DNA of 64,000 nt from Actinomadura litoris (GTDB lineage: Bacteria > Actinomycetota > Actinomycetes > Streptosporangiales > Streptosporangiaceae), in assembly GCF_009733595.1 (NCBI RefSeq), contig NZ_WOFH01000006.1, positions 62,001 to 126,000 on the forward strand. The letters run 5' to 3'. A program made the position numbers and the translations under genes. Under the pieces are notes generated by a model. The model searched no databases. It saw only the letters and a program-made list of their open reading frames with translations, and was not told where the DNA came from. Positions 37,802 to 45,224 of the stretch are shown here, piece after piece. How positions within the stretch are numbered: the stretch's first letter is position 1; the number at the start of each line of letters is the position of its first letter.

Positions 37802-38842
37802 TCAGGCGGCGACGGCGACGACGACGCTGGACGGCGAGGCCAGCCCGACGGTCTCCGACAGGCGCAGCCCGGCCTTCTCGAAGACCTCGACGAATTCGAA
37901 CTCCGTGCGGTCCCGGCCCTCGCTCAGCGCCATCATCGTGATGTCCATGAACTTCCCGGGGTGCGGAGCGTCGCCCTCGGGAATGAGCGGGTCGATGATC
38001 AGCACCCGCGCGCCCGGTGCCATCACCTTGCGGATGTTCGTGAGAATGGTGATCGCGTCGTTGTCGCTGAGCTGGTGCAGGACGTGGGAGATGGTGTAGA
38101 CGTCGCCGCCCGCCGGCACCTCCCGCAGATAGCTGCCGCCGACCAGTTCGGCCCGGTCGAAGACGCCCGCCTCGGTCAGCACCTTCTCCGCGCCCGGGAC
38201 GACGTGCGGCTGGTCGAAGACCACACCCCGCATTTCCGGGTACTTGCTCAGAATCGCGGACATCAGATGCCCGTGCGCCCCGCCGATGTCGACCAGCTTG
38301 CGCACTCCGGTGAGGTCATAGGCCGCGATGGCGGCCTGCTGGGTGTCCCCGGCGGCGTTTCCCATCGCGCCGCTGAAGAGCTTGTTCATCTCCGGGTGCT
38401 TGGCGAGGTAGGCGAACATCTCCTCGCCGTTCACATAGTCGAAGGCGGGCTTCCCGGTGCGAATGCAGTAGCCGATCTCCGCGTAGGAGTTCCGCATGAA
38501 GTCCTTGCCCTGGAGCCGGAAGACGTCGCGCATCGAGCCCGGCGAGTCCGACCGCAGGATGTCCGCCAGCGGGGTGAGGCCGAAGGTGCGGCGCGACACC
38601 TCGGTGAAGACGCCCTTGCTGGCCATGGCCCTGAGCACCCGGTACAGGGAGTCCGCATGGCTCCCGGTGCGCGCGGCCAGCTCGTCCGCCGACAGCGGGC
38701 CGTCCGCGAGGTGGTCGGCGACGCCGATCTCCGCGATGGCCGACAGCATGAATCCCATCCGCAGGCCGCTGTGGAAGTCCCACATCGCGCGGCGCAGCGC
38801 CTCGGTCTCTTCGCTCGTGGTGCTCACAGTTTTCTCGGACAT
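37802..38842 (-). CDS. O-methyltransferase-fold enzyme, copy 2
   Basis: A 346-residue member of the antibiotic O-methyltransferase family. The dimerisation domain (MLSAIAEIGVADHLADGPLS, LYRVLRAMASKGVF) precedes a full SAM site VDIGGAHGHLMSAIL. The catalytic-base region contains His (SHVLHQLSDNDA). It closely resembles the following copy 3 in the domain boundaries and in DYVNGEEMFAYLA versus DHVNGAPMFQYFA, so the two are a tandem pair of ancient duplicates. It probably methylates a phenol or enol of the polyketide. GGAAGG lies before ATG 38842. The open frame continues upstream only by chance. Confidence 0.88.
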   Translation of the reverse strand: MSEKTVSTTSEETEALRRAMWDFHSGLRMGFMLSAIAEIGVADHLADGPLSADELAARTGSHADSLYRVLRAMASKGVFTEVSRRTFGLTPLADILRSDSPGSMRDVFRLQGKDFMRNSYAEIGYCIRTGKPAFDYVNGEEMFAYLAKHPEMNKLFSGAMGNAAGDTQQAAIAAYDLTGVRKLVDIGGAHGHLMSAILSKYPEMRGVVFDQPHVVPGAEKVLTEAGVFDRAELVGGSYLREVPAGGDVYTISHVLHQLSDNDAITILTNIRKVMAPGARVLIIDPLIPEGDAPHPGKFMDITMMALSEGRDRTEFEFVEVFEKAGLRLSETVGLASPSSVVVAVAA

Positions 38843-38877
38843 CTCCGGTCCTTCCTCGAATCGGGTGGCGCCACGAA

Positions 38878-39960
38878 TCAGGCGGGCAGTGCGATGATCA
38901 CGCTCGACGGGAGAGCGCGGCCGGAGATGACGTCCAGCCGCAGGCCCGCCTTCTCGAAGAGCTCGGCGAACTCGGCCTCGGTGCGGTCCTTGATCGGCCC
39001 CATCAGGAGCATGGTGGCGTCCAGGACCTTCGCCAGGTGCGGGACGTCGCCCTCGGGCAGCACGGGGTCGATGACCACGACCTTGCTGGTCGGCGACATC
39101 GCCTGGCGGATGTTCTTCAGAAGGGCGAGCCCCTCGGCGTCGCTGATCCGGTGCAGGACCTGCGGAAGCAGATAGGCGTCGGCCTCCGGCGGCACGGACT
39201 CCAGGTAGTTCGCGCCGATGATCTCGGCCCGGTCGGCGACGCCCGCGCCACCGAGGATCTTCTCCGCGACCGGCGCCATGAAGGGCAGGTCGACGTAGAC
39301 GCCGTGCAGTTCCGGGTACCGCTTCAGAACACCCGCGAGCAGGCTCCCGTTCATCTCGCCGATGTCGACGATCGTCCGCACCCCGGTCAGGTCGTAGGTC
39401 TCCAGGGCGGCGTTCTGGATGCGCCGGGCGGCGGCGCCGGTGAAGGAGTCGAACAGCGGCTTCTTCTCGGCGTTGCGCGCGAAGTACTGGAACATCGGCG
39501 CGCCGTTCACGTGGTCGAACGCCGGCTGCCCGGTGCGCAGCGTGTGCCGGACGGAGGTGAAGGTGTCCCGCATCTCCTGCTGCGCGTGCATCCGGAACGC
39601 GTCCCGCAGCGAGTTCGGCTGGTCGGACCGGAGGATCTGCCCGAGCTGGGTCAGGCCGAAGACGCGGTGCGCGACCTCGGTGAACACGCCCCTGGTCGAC
39701 ACGCCCCGCAGGATCCGGTAGAGGGCGTCGGCGTCGCTCTCGGTGCGGCGCGCCAGCTCCTCCACCGAGAGCGGGCCGTCCACCAGTTCGTCGGCGATGC
39801 CGAGTTCCGCGATCGCCTGGAGCATGCACGCGAGCGGCATTCCGCTGAGCAGCCAGATCATCTCGCTGAACAGCGAGTCGCTGTGCAGTTCCGCCGCGTT
39901 GCTCGTCGCCGGCGCCGTTCCGGCGCCGTTGGCGGCCGCACGCGTTGCCTGTTCGGTCAT
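38878..39960 (-). CDS. O-methyltransferase-fold enzyme, copy 3, with degenerate SAM motif
   Basis: A 360-residue paralogue of copy 2. The dimerisation domain is intact (MLQAIAELGIADELVDGPLS). The glycine-rich SAM loop reads VDIGEMNGSLLAGVL where family members have DxGGGxG, so two glycines are replaced by Glu-Met and Asn. A His remains in the base region (PQVLHRISDAE). Substitutions in this loop can weaken SAM binding; the fold is also used by RdmB-type hydroxylases, so a non-methylating role or a partner role for copy 2 is possible (inference). GGAGAG precedes ATG 39960. It lies directly after the CLF gene. Confidence 0.87.
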   Translation of the reverse strand: MTEQATRAAANGAGTAPATSNAAELHSDSLFSEMIWLLSGMPLACMLQAIAELGIADELVDGPLSVEELARRTESDADALYRILRGVSTRGVFTEVAHRVFGLTQLGQILRSDQPNSLRDAFRMHAQQEMRDTFTSVRHTLRTGQPAFDHVNGAPMFQYFARNAEKKPLFDSFTGAAARRIQNAALETYDLTGVRTIVDIGEMNGSLLAGVLKRYPELHGVYVDLPFMAPVAEKILGGAGVADRAEIIGANYLESVPPEADAYLLPQVLHRISDAEGLALLKNIRQAMSPTSKVVVIDPVLPEGDVPHLAKVLDATMLLMGPIKDRTEAEFAELFEKAGLRLDVISGRALPSSVIIALPA

Positions 39961-40058
39961 GATGACTCTCCGCTTCTGTCGTATGGGTGTTCTCGGTACC
40001 GGTCCGCCGGCCCCCCGATCCGCCGACCGGGCGGGCCGCCGGTCCGCTGGTCCGCCGG

Positions 40059-41318
40059 TCAGGCGGTGATCACTACCGCGGAGTTGAAACCGCCCCGGCC
40101 GCGCGCCAGCACCACGGCGACCTCGACCTCGGCCTCCCGCGGCGCGACGACCACGTCCAGGCCGTACCCGTGCGGAACCGCGCGGGTGTGCGGGGTCGGC
40201 GGGATCACACCGTCCCGGATGCTCAGCAGCGCGGTGACCACGTCCAGCGGCCCCCCGCCCGCGAGAAGGCGCCCCACCCCCGCCTTGGGGACGGTGACCG
40301 GAACCCCCCTCGGCCCGAACACCTCGGTGATGGCCCGCGCCTCACTCCGGTCGCGTTCCGGGACGCCGGCGCCGTCGGCGAAGACGACGTCCACCCGGCC
40401 GGGCTCGACGCCCGCGTCCGCCAGCGCGAGCCGCAGGGCCCGCCCCAGGTTGGACGGGCGGCCGCTGCCGGGCGGCGGGTCGAACGTCGAGGCGTACCCC
40501 GCGACCCGCCCGTACCGCTTGGCGGACGGGGCGACCGCGTCACCGCGCTCGACCACCAGCATCGCGCCGCCCTCGCCCGGGATGTAGCCGTGGGCGTCGG
40601 CGTCGAAGGGCAGGTAGGCGTGCGCGGCGTCCTCGGCGATGCTGACCTCGCCGCCGGAGATGTGCGAGAGCCACCCCCACGGGTCGAACGCGGAGTCCAT
40701 GCCGCCGGTCACCATGAGCTTGGCGCCCCGGCGCAGGTTGCGGCGGGCCTGGCCGATCGCGTCCAGCCCCCCGGCCTGGTCGGCCACCAGCACGCCGCTG
40801 GCGGCGCGCAGCCCGTTGCGGATGGAGATCTGGCCGGTGTTCGCCGCGTAGAACCAGGCGAACGACTCGTACACGCTGACCTTCTCCGGCCCCTCCGTCC
40901 ACAGCTTCTTGAACTCGTGGTGGGTGAACTCCCAGCCCGCCGAGGCGTTGGACGTGACGACCCCCATCTCGAAGTCGTCGTAGCCGCGGCCGGAGAACGC
41001 CGCGTCGGCCAGCGCCTGGTCGCTGGCGACGAGCGCGAGCTGCGTCACCCGGTCGGTCTGCGGGATGAGGCGGCTCGGCAGGTGCTCCGTCACGTCGAAG
41101 CCGACGATCTGGCCGGCCAGCCGCGCGCTGTAGCGCGAGGCGTCGTACCGCTGGATCGGCCGGATCCAGGACCGGCCCTCAAGGACGCCCTTCCAGTGCT
41201 CCTCGATGCCGGTGCCGTCCCCGACCATCGTCCCGATCCCGGTCACGACGGCAGACGCGGTGCCGCCCGCCTCGCCGACCGCCTCGGCCTCGCTGGGTGC
41301 GTTGGCGGGGGCGCTCAT
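40059..41318 (-). CDS. Ketosynthase beta / chain-length factor (CLF)
   Basis: A 419-residue thiolase-fold protein paired with KS-alpha. The active-site cysteine is replaced by glutamine in VADQAGGLDAIG, the defining CLF signature; decarboxylation of malonyl-ACP is linked to this residue. The family gatekeeping region and dimer interface are recognisable but I cannot read chain length reliably. The ATG overlaps the KS-alpha stop (ATGA, 41315-41318), the universal arrangement of these obligate heterodimers. The N-terminal 20 residues (SAPANAPSEAEAVGEAGG) are an Ala/Glu-rich extension before AVVTGIGTMVGDG. Confidence 0.95.
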   Translation of the reverse strand: MSAPANAPSEAEAVGEAGGTASAVVTGIGTMVGDGTGIEEHWKGVLEGRSWIRPIQRYDASRYSARLAGQIVGFDVTEHLPSRLIPQTDRVTQLALVASDQALADAAFSGRGYDDFEMGVVTSNASAGWEFTHHEFKKLWTEGPEKVSVYESFAWFYAANTGQISIRNGLRAASGVLVADQAGGLDAIGQARRNLRRGAKLMVTGGMDSAFDPWGWLSHISGGEVSIAEDAAHAYLPFDADAHGYIPGEGGAMLVVERGDAVAPSAKRYGRVAGYASTFDPPPGSGRPSNLGRALRLALADAGVEPGRVDVVFADGAGVPERDRSEARAITEVFGPRGVPVTVPKAGVGRLLAGGGPLDVVTALLSIRDGVIPPTPHTRAVPHGYGLDVVVAPREAEVEVAVVLARGRGGFNSAVVITA

Positions 41319-42580
41319 GCCGCGAGCTCTGGAGATCGCAACACGACGGCGCTCTGGAAGCCGCCGAAACCGCTGCCCACCGACAGGACCGTGTTCACCG
41401 GGACCTCGCGGGCCTCCAGCGGGACGTAGTCCAGGTCGCACTCGGGGTCCGGCTCGTGCAGGTTCGCGGTCGGCGGGATCACGTCGTTGTCGATGGCCAG
41501 CGCGCACGCGGCCACCTCGATCGAGCCGATCGCGCCCAGCGAGTGACCGATCATCGACTTGATCGAGCTGACCGGCGTCCGGTAGGCGTGCGCCCCGAGC
41601 GCGTCCTTGAACGCGGCCGTCTCGTGGCGGTCGTTCTGCCTGGTGCCGGAGCCGTGCGCGTTGACGTAGTCGATGGACTCGGGCGCGCACCGGGCGTCGG
41701 CCAGCGCGTGCCTGATCGCCTCGGCCATCTCCCGGCCGTCCGGCCGCAGCCCCGTCATGTGGTAGGCGTTGCAGCGGGTCGCGTGGCTCGCGACCTCGGC
41801 GTAGATCCGCGCGCCGCGCGCCATGGCGTGCTCGCGCTCCTCCAGCACCATGACCGCCGCGCCCTCGGCGAGGACGAACCCGTTCCGTGTCGCGTCGAAC
41901 GGGCGGGAGGCGTGCTCGGCGTCGTCGTTGCGCGGCGTCGTCGCCTTGATCGCGTCGAAGCACGCGACCACGATCGGCGAGACCGGGGTGTCGGTGGCGC
42001 CCGCGAACATCACGTCGGCGCTGCCGTCCATGATCTTCTCGTAGGCGCGTCCGACCGCGTCCAGGCCGGCGGTGCACCCGGTCGCGACCATCGCGACCGG
42101 CCCCTCCGCACCGGTCCGCCACGCGACCTCGGCGGCCGCCGCGCTCGGCACCATGTAGTCGTACATGTGCGGGGAGAGGTGGCCCTCGTCCATCAGCCAC
42201 TCGCGCCCGCTGTCGGAGAGCACGAGGTACTCGCGCTCGATGCTGGTCGTCGCCCCGACCGCGCTGCCGAGGCTCACCCCGACGCGGGTGGGGTCGACCG
42301 TGCCCATGTCGAGGCCGCTGTCGGCTAGGGACTCGCTGGCGCACGTCACAGCGAACTGTGTGGCGCGATCCATTCTCCGGATCTCGCGCGGCTGCAAGCC
42401 CACCGAAGCGGGGTTGAAATCACATTCGCCCGCAATTCGCGAACGAAATGCACTGGGATCGAAAAAGGAAATGTCCCTGGTCGCGGTGCGGCCCGAGGTG
42501 AGCAGATTCCAAAACTCTTTCTTGCCTACCCCCCCTGGCGCGATCACGTCGATACCAGTGATCACTACTGCCCGGTTCAC
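41315..42580 (-). CDS. Ketosynthase alpha of the type II PKS
   Basis: A 421-residue beta-ketoacyl synthase. The nucleophile is in VATGCTAGLDAVG, and the two catalytic histidines are in YVNAHGSGTRQND and KSMIGHSLGAIGS. It forms the carbon chain by repeated Claisen condensation with the CLF and ACP partners. GTG 42580 is chosen because AGAGGAG lies just upstream and the protein then begins with NRAVVITGIDVIAPGG, as in other KS-alpha proteins. It is the first gene of a ten-gene minus-strand operon running to 33.2 kb. SARP-type heptamers precede it. Confidence 0.97.
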   Translation of the reverse strand: MNRAVVITGIDVIAPGGVGKKEFWNLLTSGRTATRDISFFDPSAFRSRIAGECDFNPASVGLQPREIRRMDRATQFAVTCASESLADSGLDMGTVDPTRVGVSLGSAVGATTSIEREYLVLSDSGREWLMDEGHLSPHMYDYMVPSAAAAEVAWRTGAEGPVAMVATGCTAGLDAVGRAYEKIMDGSADVMFAGATDTPVSPIVVACFDAIKATTPRNDDAEHASRPFDATRNGFVLAEGAAVMVLEEREHAMARGARIYAEVASHATRCNAYHMTGLRPDGREMAEAIRHALADARCAPESIDYVNAHGSGTRQNDRHETAAFKDALGAHAYRTPVSSIKSMIGHSLGAIGSIEVAACALAIDNDVIPPTANLHEPDPECDLDYVPLEAREVPVNTVLSVGSGFGGFQSAVVLRSPELAA

Positions 42581-42628
42581 AAGCACTCCTCTGGAGTCCG
42601 CCAGCCACCGCTCTTTCCGATGGCAATA

Positions 42629-42657
42629 CTTCAACAGCGGACTTGAGAGCACCTTGA
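42629..42657 (-). promoter_or_regulatory. SARP-type heptamer direct repeats before KS-alpha
   Basis: Read on the minus strand, TCAAGGT, TCAAGTC and GTTGAAG follow at exact 11-bp steps, about 50 bp before the KS-alpha start. The first two match the TCAAGGC heptamers before the ketoreductase, indicating a shared activator, most simply the cluster SARP. Confidence 0.75.
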
Positions 42658-42710
42658 ACGATACTAGACCGAGCAGGTTGGAATTTGATCTTAGATGACG
42701 TCGGCGCAGG

Positions 42711-43439
42711 TCACAGGTCGAGGCGGTCGCAAGCGCCGTCGCCGGCGGGCGAGTCGAACACCGGGCGCGCCTGCGAACTCGGCTGGATCAGTCCCGTTTC
42801 GTAGGCGATGACCACGAGTTGGGCGCGGTCGTGCGCGTCGAGTTTGGTGAGCAGTCGGCTGACGTGTGTCTTGACAGTGGCGACGCTGATGTGCAGCCGT
42901 CCGGCGATGTCGCCGTTGGAGCGGCCCGAGGCGACATGGACGAGGATCTCCCTCTCGCGCTCGGTCAGCGGGTCGAGCAGGGAGGGCAGCGCGCGGGGGA
43001 CGGCGGCGGGGCGGTTGACGAAGTCGCGGATGAGACGGCGTGTCACGCTCGGGGCGAGGAGCGCGTCCCCGGCGGCGACGGTGCGGATCCCGGCCAGCAG
43101 CAGCTCGGGCGGGGTGTCCTTGAGCAGGAACCCGCTGGCGCCGGCCTTGAGTGCACCAAAGACGTAACTGTCCAGATCGAAAGTGGTCAGGATCAGGCTG
43201 CGGATGGACTTGGTCGCCGGGTCGTCAAGGAGCTGCCTGGTGGCCTCGATTCCGTCCATGGTGGGCATTCGGATGTCCATCAGGATGACATCCGGCAAAT
43301 GGCGGCGCCCGGCGGCGACGGCGTCCGGGCCGGTTCCGGCTTCGGCGACGACCTCCATATCCGTCGCCGCGTTGACGAGGACGCTGAATCCGGCGCGCAC
43401 GAGAACCTGGTCGTCGGCGATGACCACGCGGATGGTCAT
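42711..43439 (-). CDS. NarL/LuxR-type response regulator
   Basis: A 242-residue response regulator. The receiver domain has VVIADDQVLVRAGF and the phospho-acceptor Asp in VILMDIRMPTMDG. A LuxR-type HTH follows (LTEREREILVHVASGRSNGDIAGRL, cited in part; ATVKTHVSRLLTKL). It overlaps the sensor kinase gene by four bases (ATGA), forming a two-component pair. It ends beside the KS-alpha promoter, so it may add a level of control to the cluster or to the MMPL exporter; neither is proven. The C-terminal 25 residues after the HTH are unconserved. Confidence 0.93.
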   Translation of the reverse strand: MTIRVVIADDQVLVRAGFSVLVNAATDMEVVAEAGTGPDAVAAGRRHLPDVILMDIRMPTMDGIEATRQLLDDPATKSIRSLILTTFDLDSYVFGALKAGASGFLLKDTPPELLLAGIRTVAAGDALLAPSVTRRLIRDFVNRPAAVPRALPSLLDPLTEREREILVHVASGRSNGDIAGRLHISVATVKTHVSRLLTKLDAHDRAQLVVIAYETGLIQPSSQARPVFDSPAGDGACDRLDL

Positions 43440-44878
43440 GTGCGCCCCCCGCGCGCCGATCCGGAATCTGAATCCGGTTCGATCTCGGAATCTGAATCGG
43501 ATCCGGTCGGGATTGGCGCCGGGAATGATCTTGGCTCCGGCCTGGAGACCGGGGCCGCGGACGCCCCGTCGGCGGGCGGCGCGGTGCCGTTGGTCAGGTG
43601 GCTGGATTCGTCCGTCCGGAGCATCGCCCGGACGCGGAAGCCGTCGCCGTGATGGTCGGCGCGCAGGTAACCGCCGTAAAGGGCCGCGCGTTCCCGCATG
43701 CCGATGAGCCCGTGCCCGGCGGGGGCGCGGGGCGCCTCGGCGGGGTCGGGGTCGAGGGTGGGGTGGAGGTTGACGGCGGTGTGGGTGTCGGGATGGATGA
43801 CGGCGTGGATGGTGGATCTCCGGCGGGGTTCGGCGGGGGCGGCGTTGGTGACCTCGATGAGCACGTCGTCGTCGCGGTACTCGATGCGGAGCGTGGCGGG
43901 GACCGGGCCCGCGTGGCGGACGACGTTGGTGAGCGCCTCCTGGGCGATGCGGTAGGCGGACAGGTCGACCCCGGGGGGCAGCGGACGCGCCGTCCCGCGG
44001 ATGTCGAGGCTCAACTCGACGCCCGCGGTGCGGACCTGGTCGGCGAGCGTGGCGATGTCGCCGAGCCCGGGGGTGGGGGCGAGCGTGGGGTCCACGGCGT
44101 CCTCGTGCCGCAGCACCTGGACGAGCAGCCGCATCTCGTGCAGCGCCTGGCGGGTGGTGGTCTCGACGATGCCGAGCGTCTCGCGCGCCTGGCCGGGATC
44201 GGTGTTCATCACCATCCGCGCGACCCCGGCGCGCACCGCGATGACGCTCATCGAGTGCGCGACGATGTCGTGCAGCTCGCGGGCGATCACCAGCCGCTCG
44301 TCGATCGCGGCCTGCCGGAGGCCGGCCTCGTGCTGGCGCTCGCGCTCGGTGCGCTGCTCGTCGATCGCGGCGAGCCGCTTGCGGTGCTCGCGGGCGGCGA
44401 GGCCGGCGAACCAGCCGACGCAGATGATCGCGACGTTGGCCATCAGCACGGCCTCCCAGCTCGTCGCGACGCGTCCGATGCCGATCCCGGCGGCGGTGAT
44501 CAGGCTGGCGGCGCCCGGACGCGCCCACCAGAACACGAACCCGCCCGTCTCGGCGACCGTGTAGGCGGTGACGGCGACGCAGATCGACACCTGCGGCGCG
44601 CCGCCCACCGCGGACACCACGAAAGCGCAAAGTGTCGCGACGGCGAAGGCCAGGCGCGGGCGCAGCCGGCGGACCGCGACGGTGACCGAGGCGAGGACGA
44701 TCCCCCCGGCCCGCAGCGCGGACTCGGCGGCGGGCGCGTCGTGCAGGCCGCTGCGGGCGTCGGCCATGAGGAGGCCGACGCACAGCAGGGCGGCGACGGC
44801 GATGTCGAGCAGGACCAGAGGGTGCGGGTGCCTGGTGACGAATCGCCGTATCGGTCGCGTGAGCGCGGTGCCGGACAC
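43436..44878 (-). CDS. NarL-type sensor histidine kinase (HisKA_3)
   Basis: A 480-residue membrane kinase. The N-terminal part has about five hydrophobic spans and no large extracellular domain, so it senses within or near the membrane. The dimerisation/phospho-acceptor motif is ARELHDIVAHSMSVIAVRAG. The HATPase domain has AYRIAQEALTNVVRHAG and GHGLIGMRERAALYGG. The C-terminus carries a long disordered tail ending in Asp/Ser/Glu-rich residues encoded by imperfect 20-bp DNA repeats (43458-43500). It overlaps the response regulator gene by four bases. The stimulus is unknown; cell-envelope stress from the polyketide is possible. Confidence 0.93.
   Translation of the reverse strand: MSGTALTRPIRRFVTRHPHPLVLLDIAVAALLCVGLLMADARSGLHDAPAAESALRAGGIVLASVTVAVRRLRPRLAFAVATLCAFVVSAVGGAPQVSICVAVTAYTVAETGGFVFWWARPGAASLITAAGIGIGRVATSWEAVLMANVAIICVGWFAGLAAREHRKRLAAIDEQRTERERQHEAGLRQAAIDERLVIARELHDIVAHSMSVIAVRAGVARMVMNTDPGQARETLGIVETTTRQALHEMRLLVQVLRHEDAVDPTLAPTPGLGDIATLADQVRTAGVELSLDIRGTARPLPPGVDLSAYRIAQEALTNVVRHAGPVPATLRIEYRDDDVLIEVTNAAPAEPRRRSTIHAVIHPDTHTAVNLHPTLDPDPAEAPRAPAGHGLIGMRERAALYGGYLRADHHGDGFRVRAMLRTDESSHLTNGTAPPADGASAAPVSRPEPRSFPAPIPTGSDSDSEIEPDSDSGSARGGRT
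43458..43500. repeat. Two imperfect 20-bp repeats in the kinase C-terminal tail
   Basis: GATCCGGAATCTGAATCCGG (43458) and GATCTCGGAATCTGAATCGG (43481) encode an acidic Ser/Asp/Glu tail. They indicate repeat-driven growth of a disordered C-terminus. Confidence 0.75.
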
Positions 44879-45224
44879 GCCATCAGGCTACCCACGGTGG
44901 GGATCCCCAGTCGTCACGTCACGGTCGGGTCGGCCGCGTACATCCAGCGCTGTACGCGGCGGGTAGGTACCGCTGTGGGCGGACGCCGATTCCATCCCCG
45001 AGCCTGACGACCGAGGCGTCCGATGACCGCCAGTCTTGGTGGAGCGGAGTCCCGCCCGTTGTACGAGTGGCCGCGTCAGCGCGAAGCGCGGCCACTCGTA
45101 CCTGGGCGAACCGCTGAACGCCGCTGTGCGCGCGGCCCCGCGCGCGGGCGTTCCGCAACGCGGGCGTTTCGAAATCCCGCCCCGTTCCTCGACCACAATC
45201 CGTTCCAGTCCATGGGGGGACCCG
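44879..45224. other. 346-bp divergent regulatory region between kinase and MMPL genes
   Basis: No gene is credible here; open frames extending upstream of the transporter are Arg-rich and unconserved. The interval should hold divergent promoters for the two-component system and the transporter. Its outstanding element is the 15-bp perfect inverted repeat at 45061-45101. Confidence 0.6.
45061..45101. promoter_or_regulatory. Perfect 15-bp-arm inverted repeat upstream of the MMPL transporter
   Basis: GTACGAGTGGCCGCG and CGCGGCCACTCGTAC are exact complements around an 11-base loop, 124 bp before the transporter start. It could be an operator dyad, an attenuator hairpin in the leader, or a relic end of a mobile element. 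No transposase is nearby. Confidence 0.6.
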
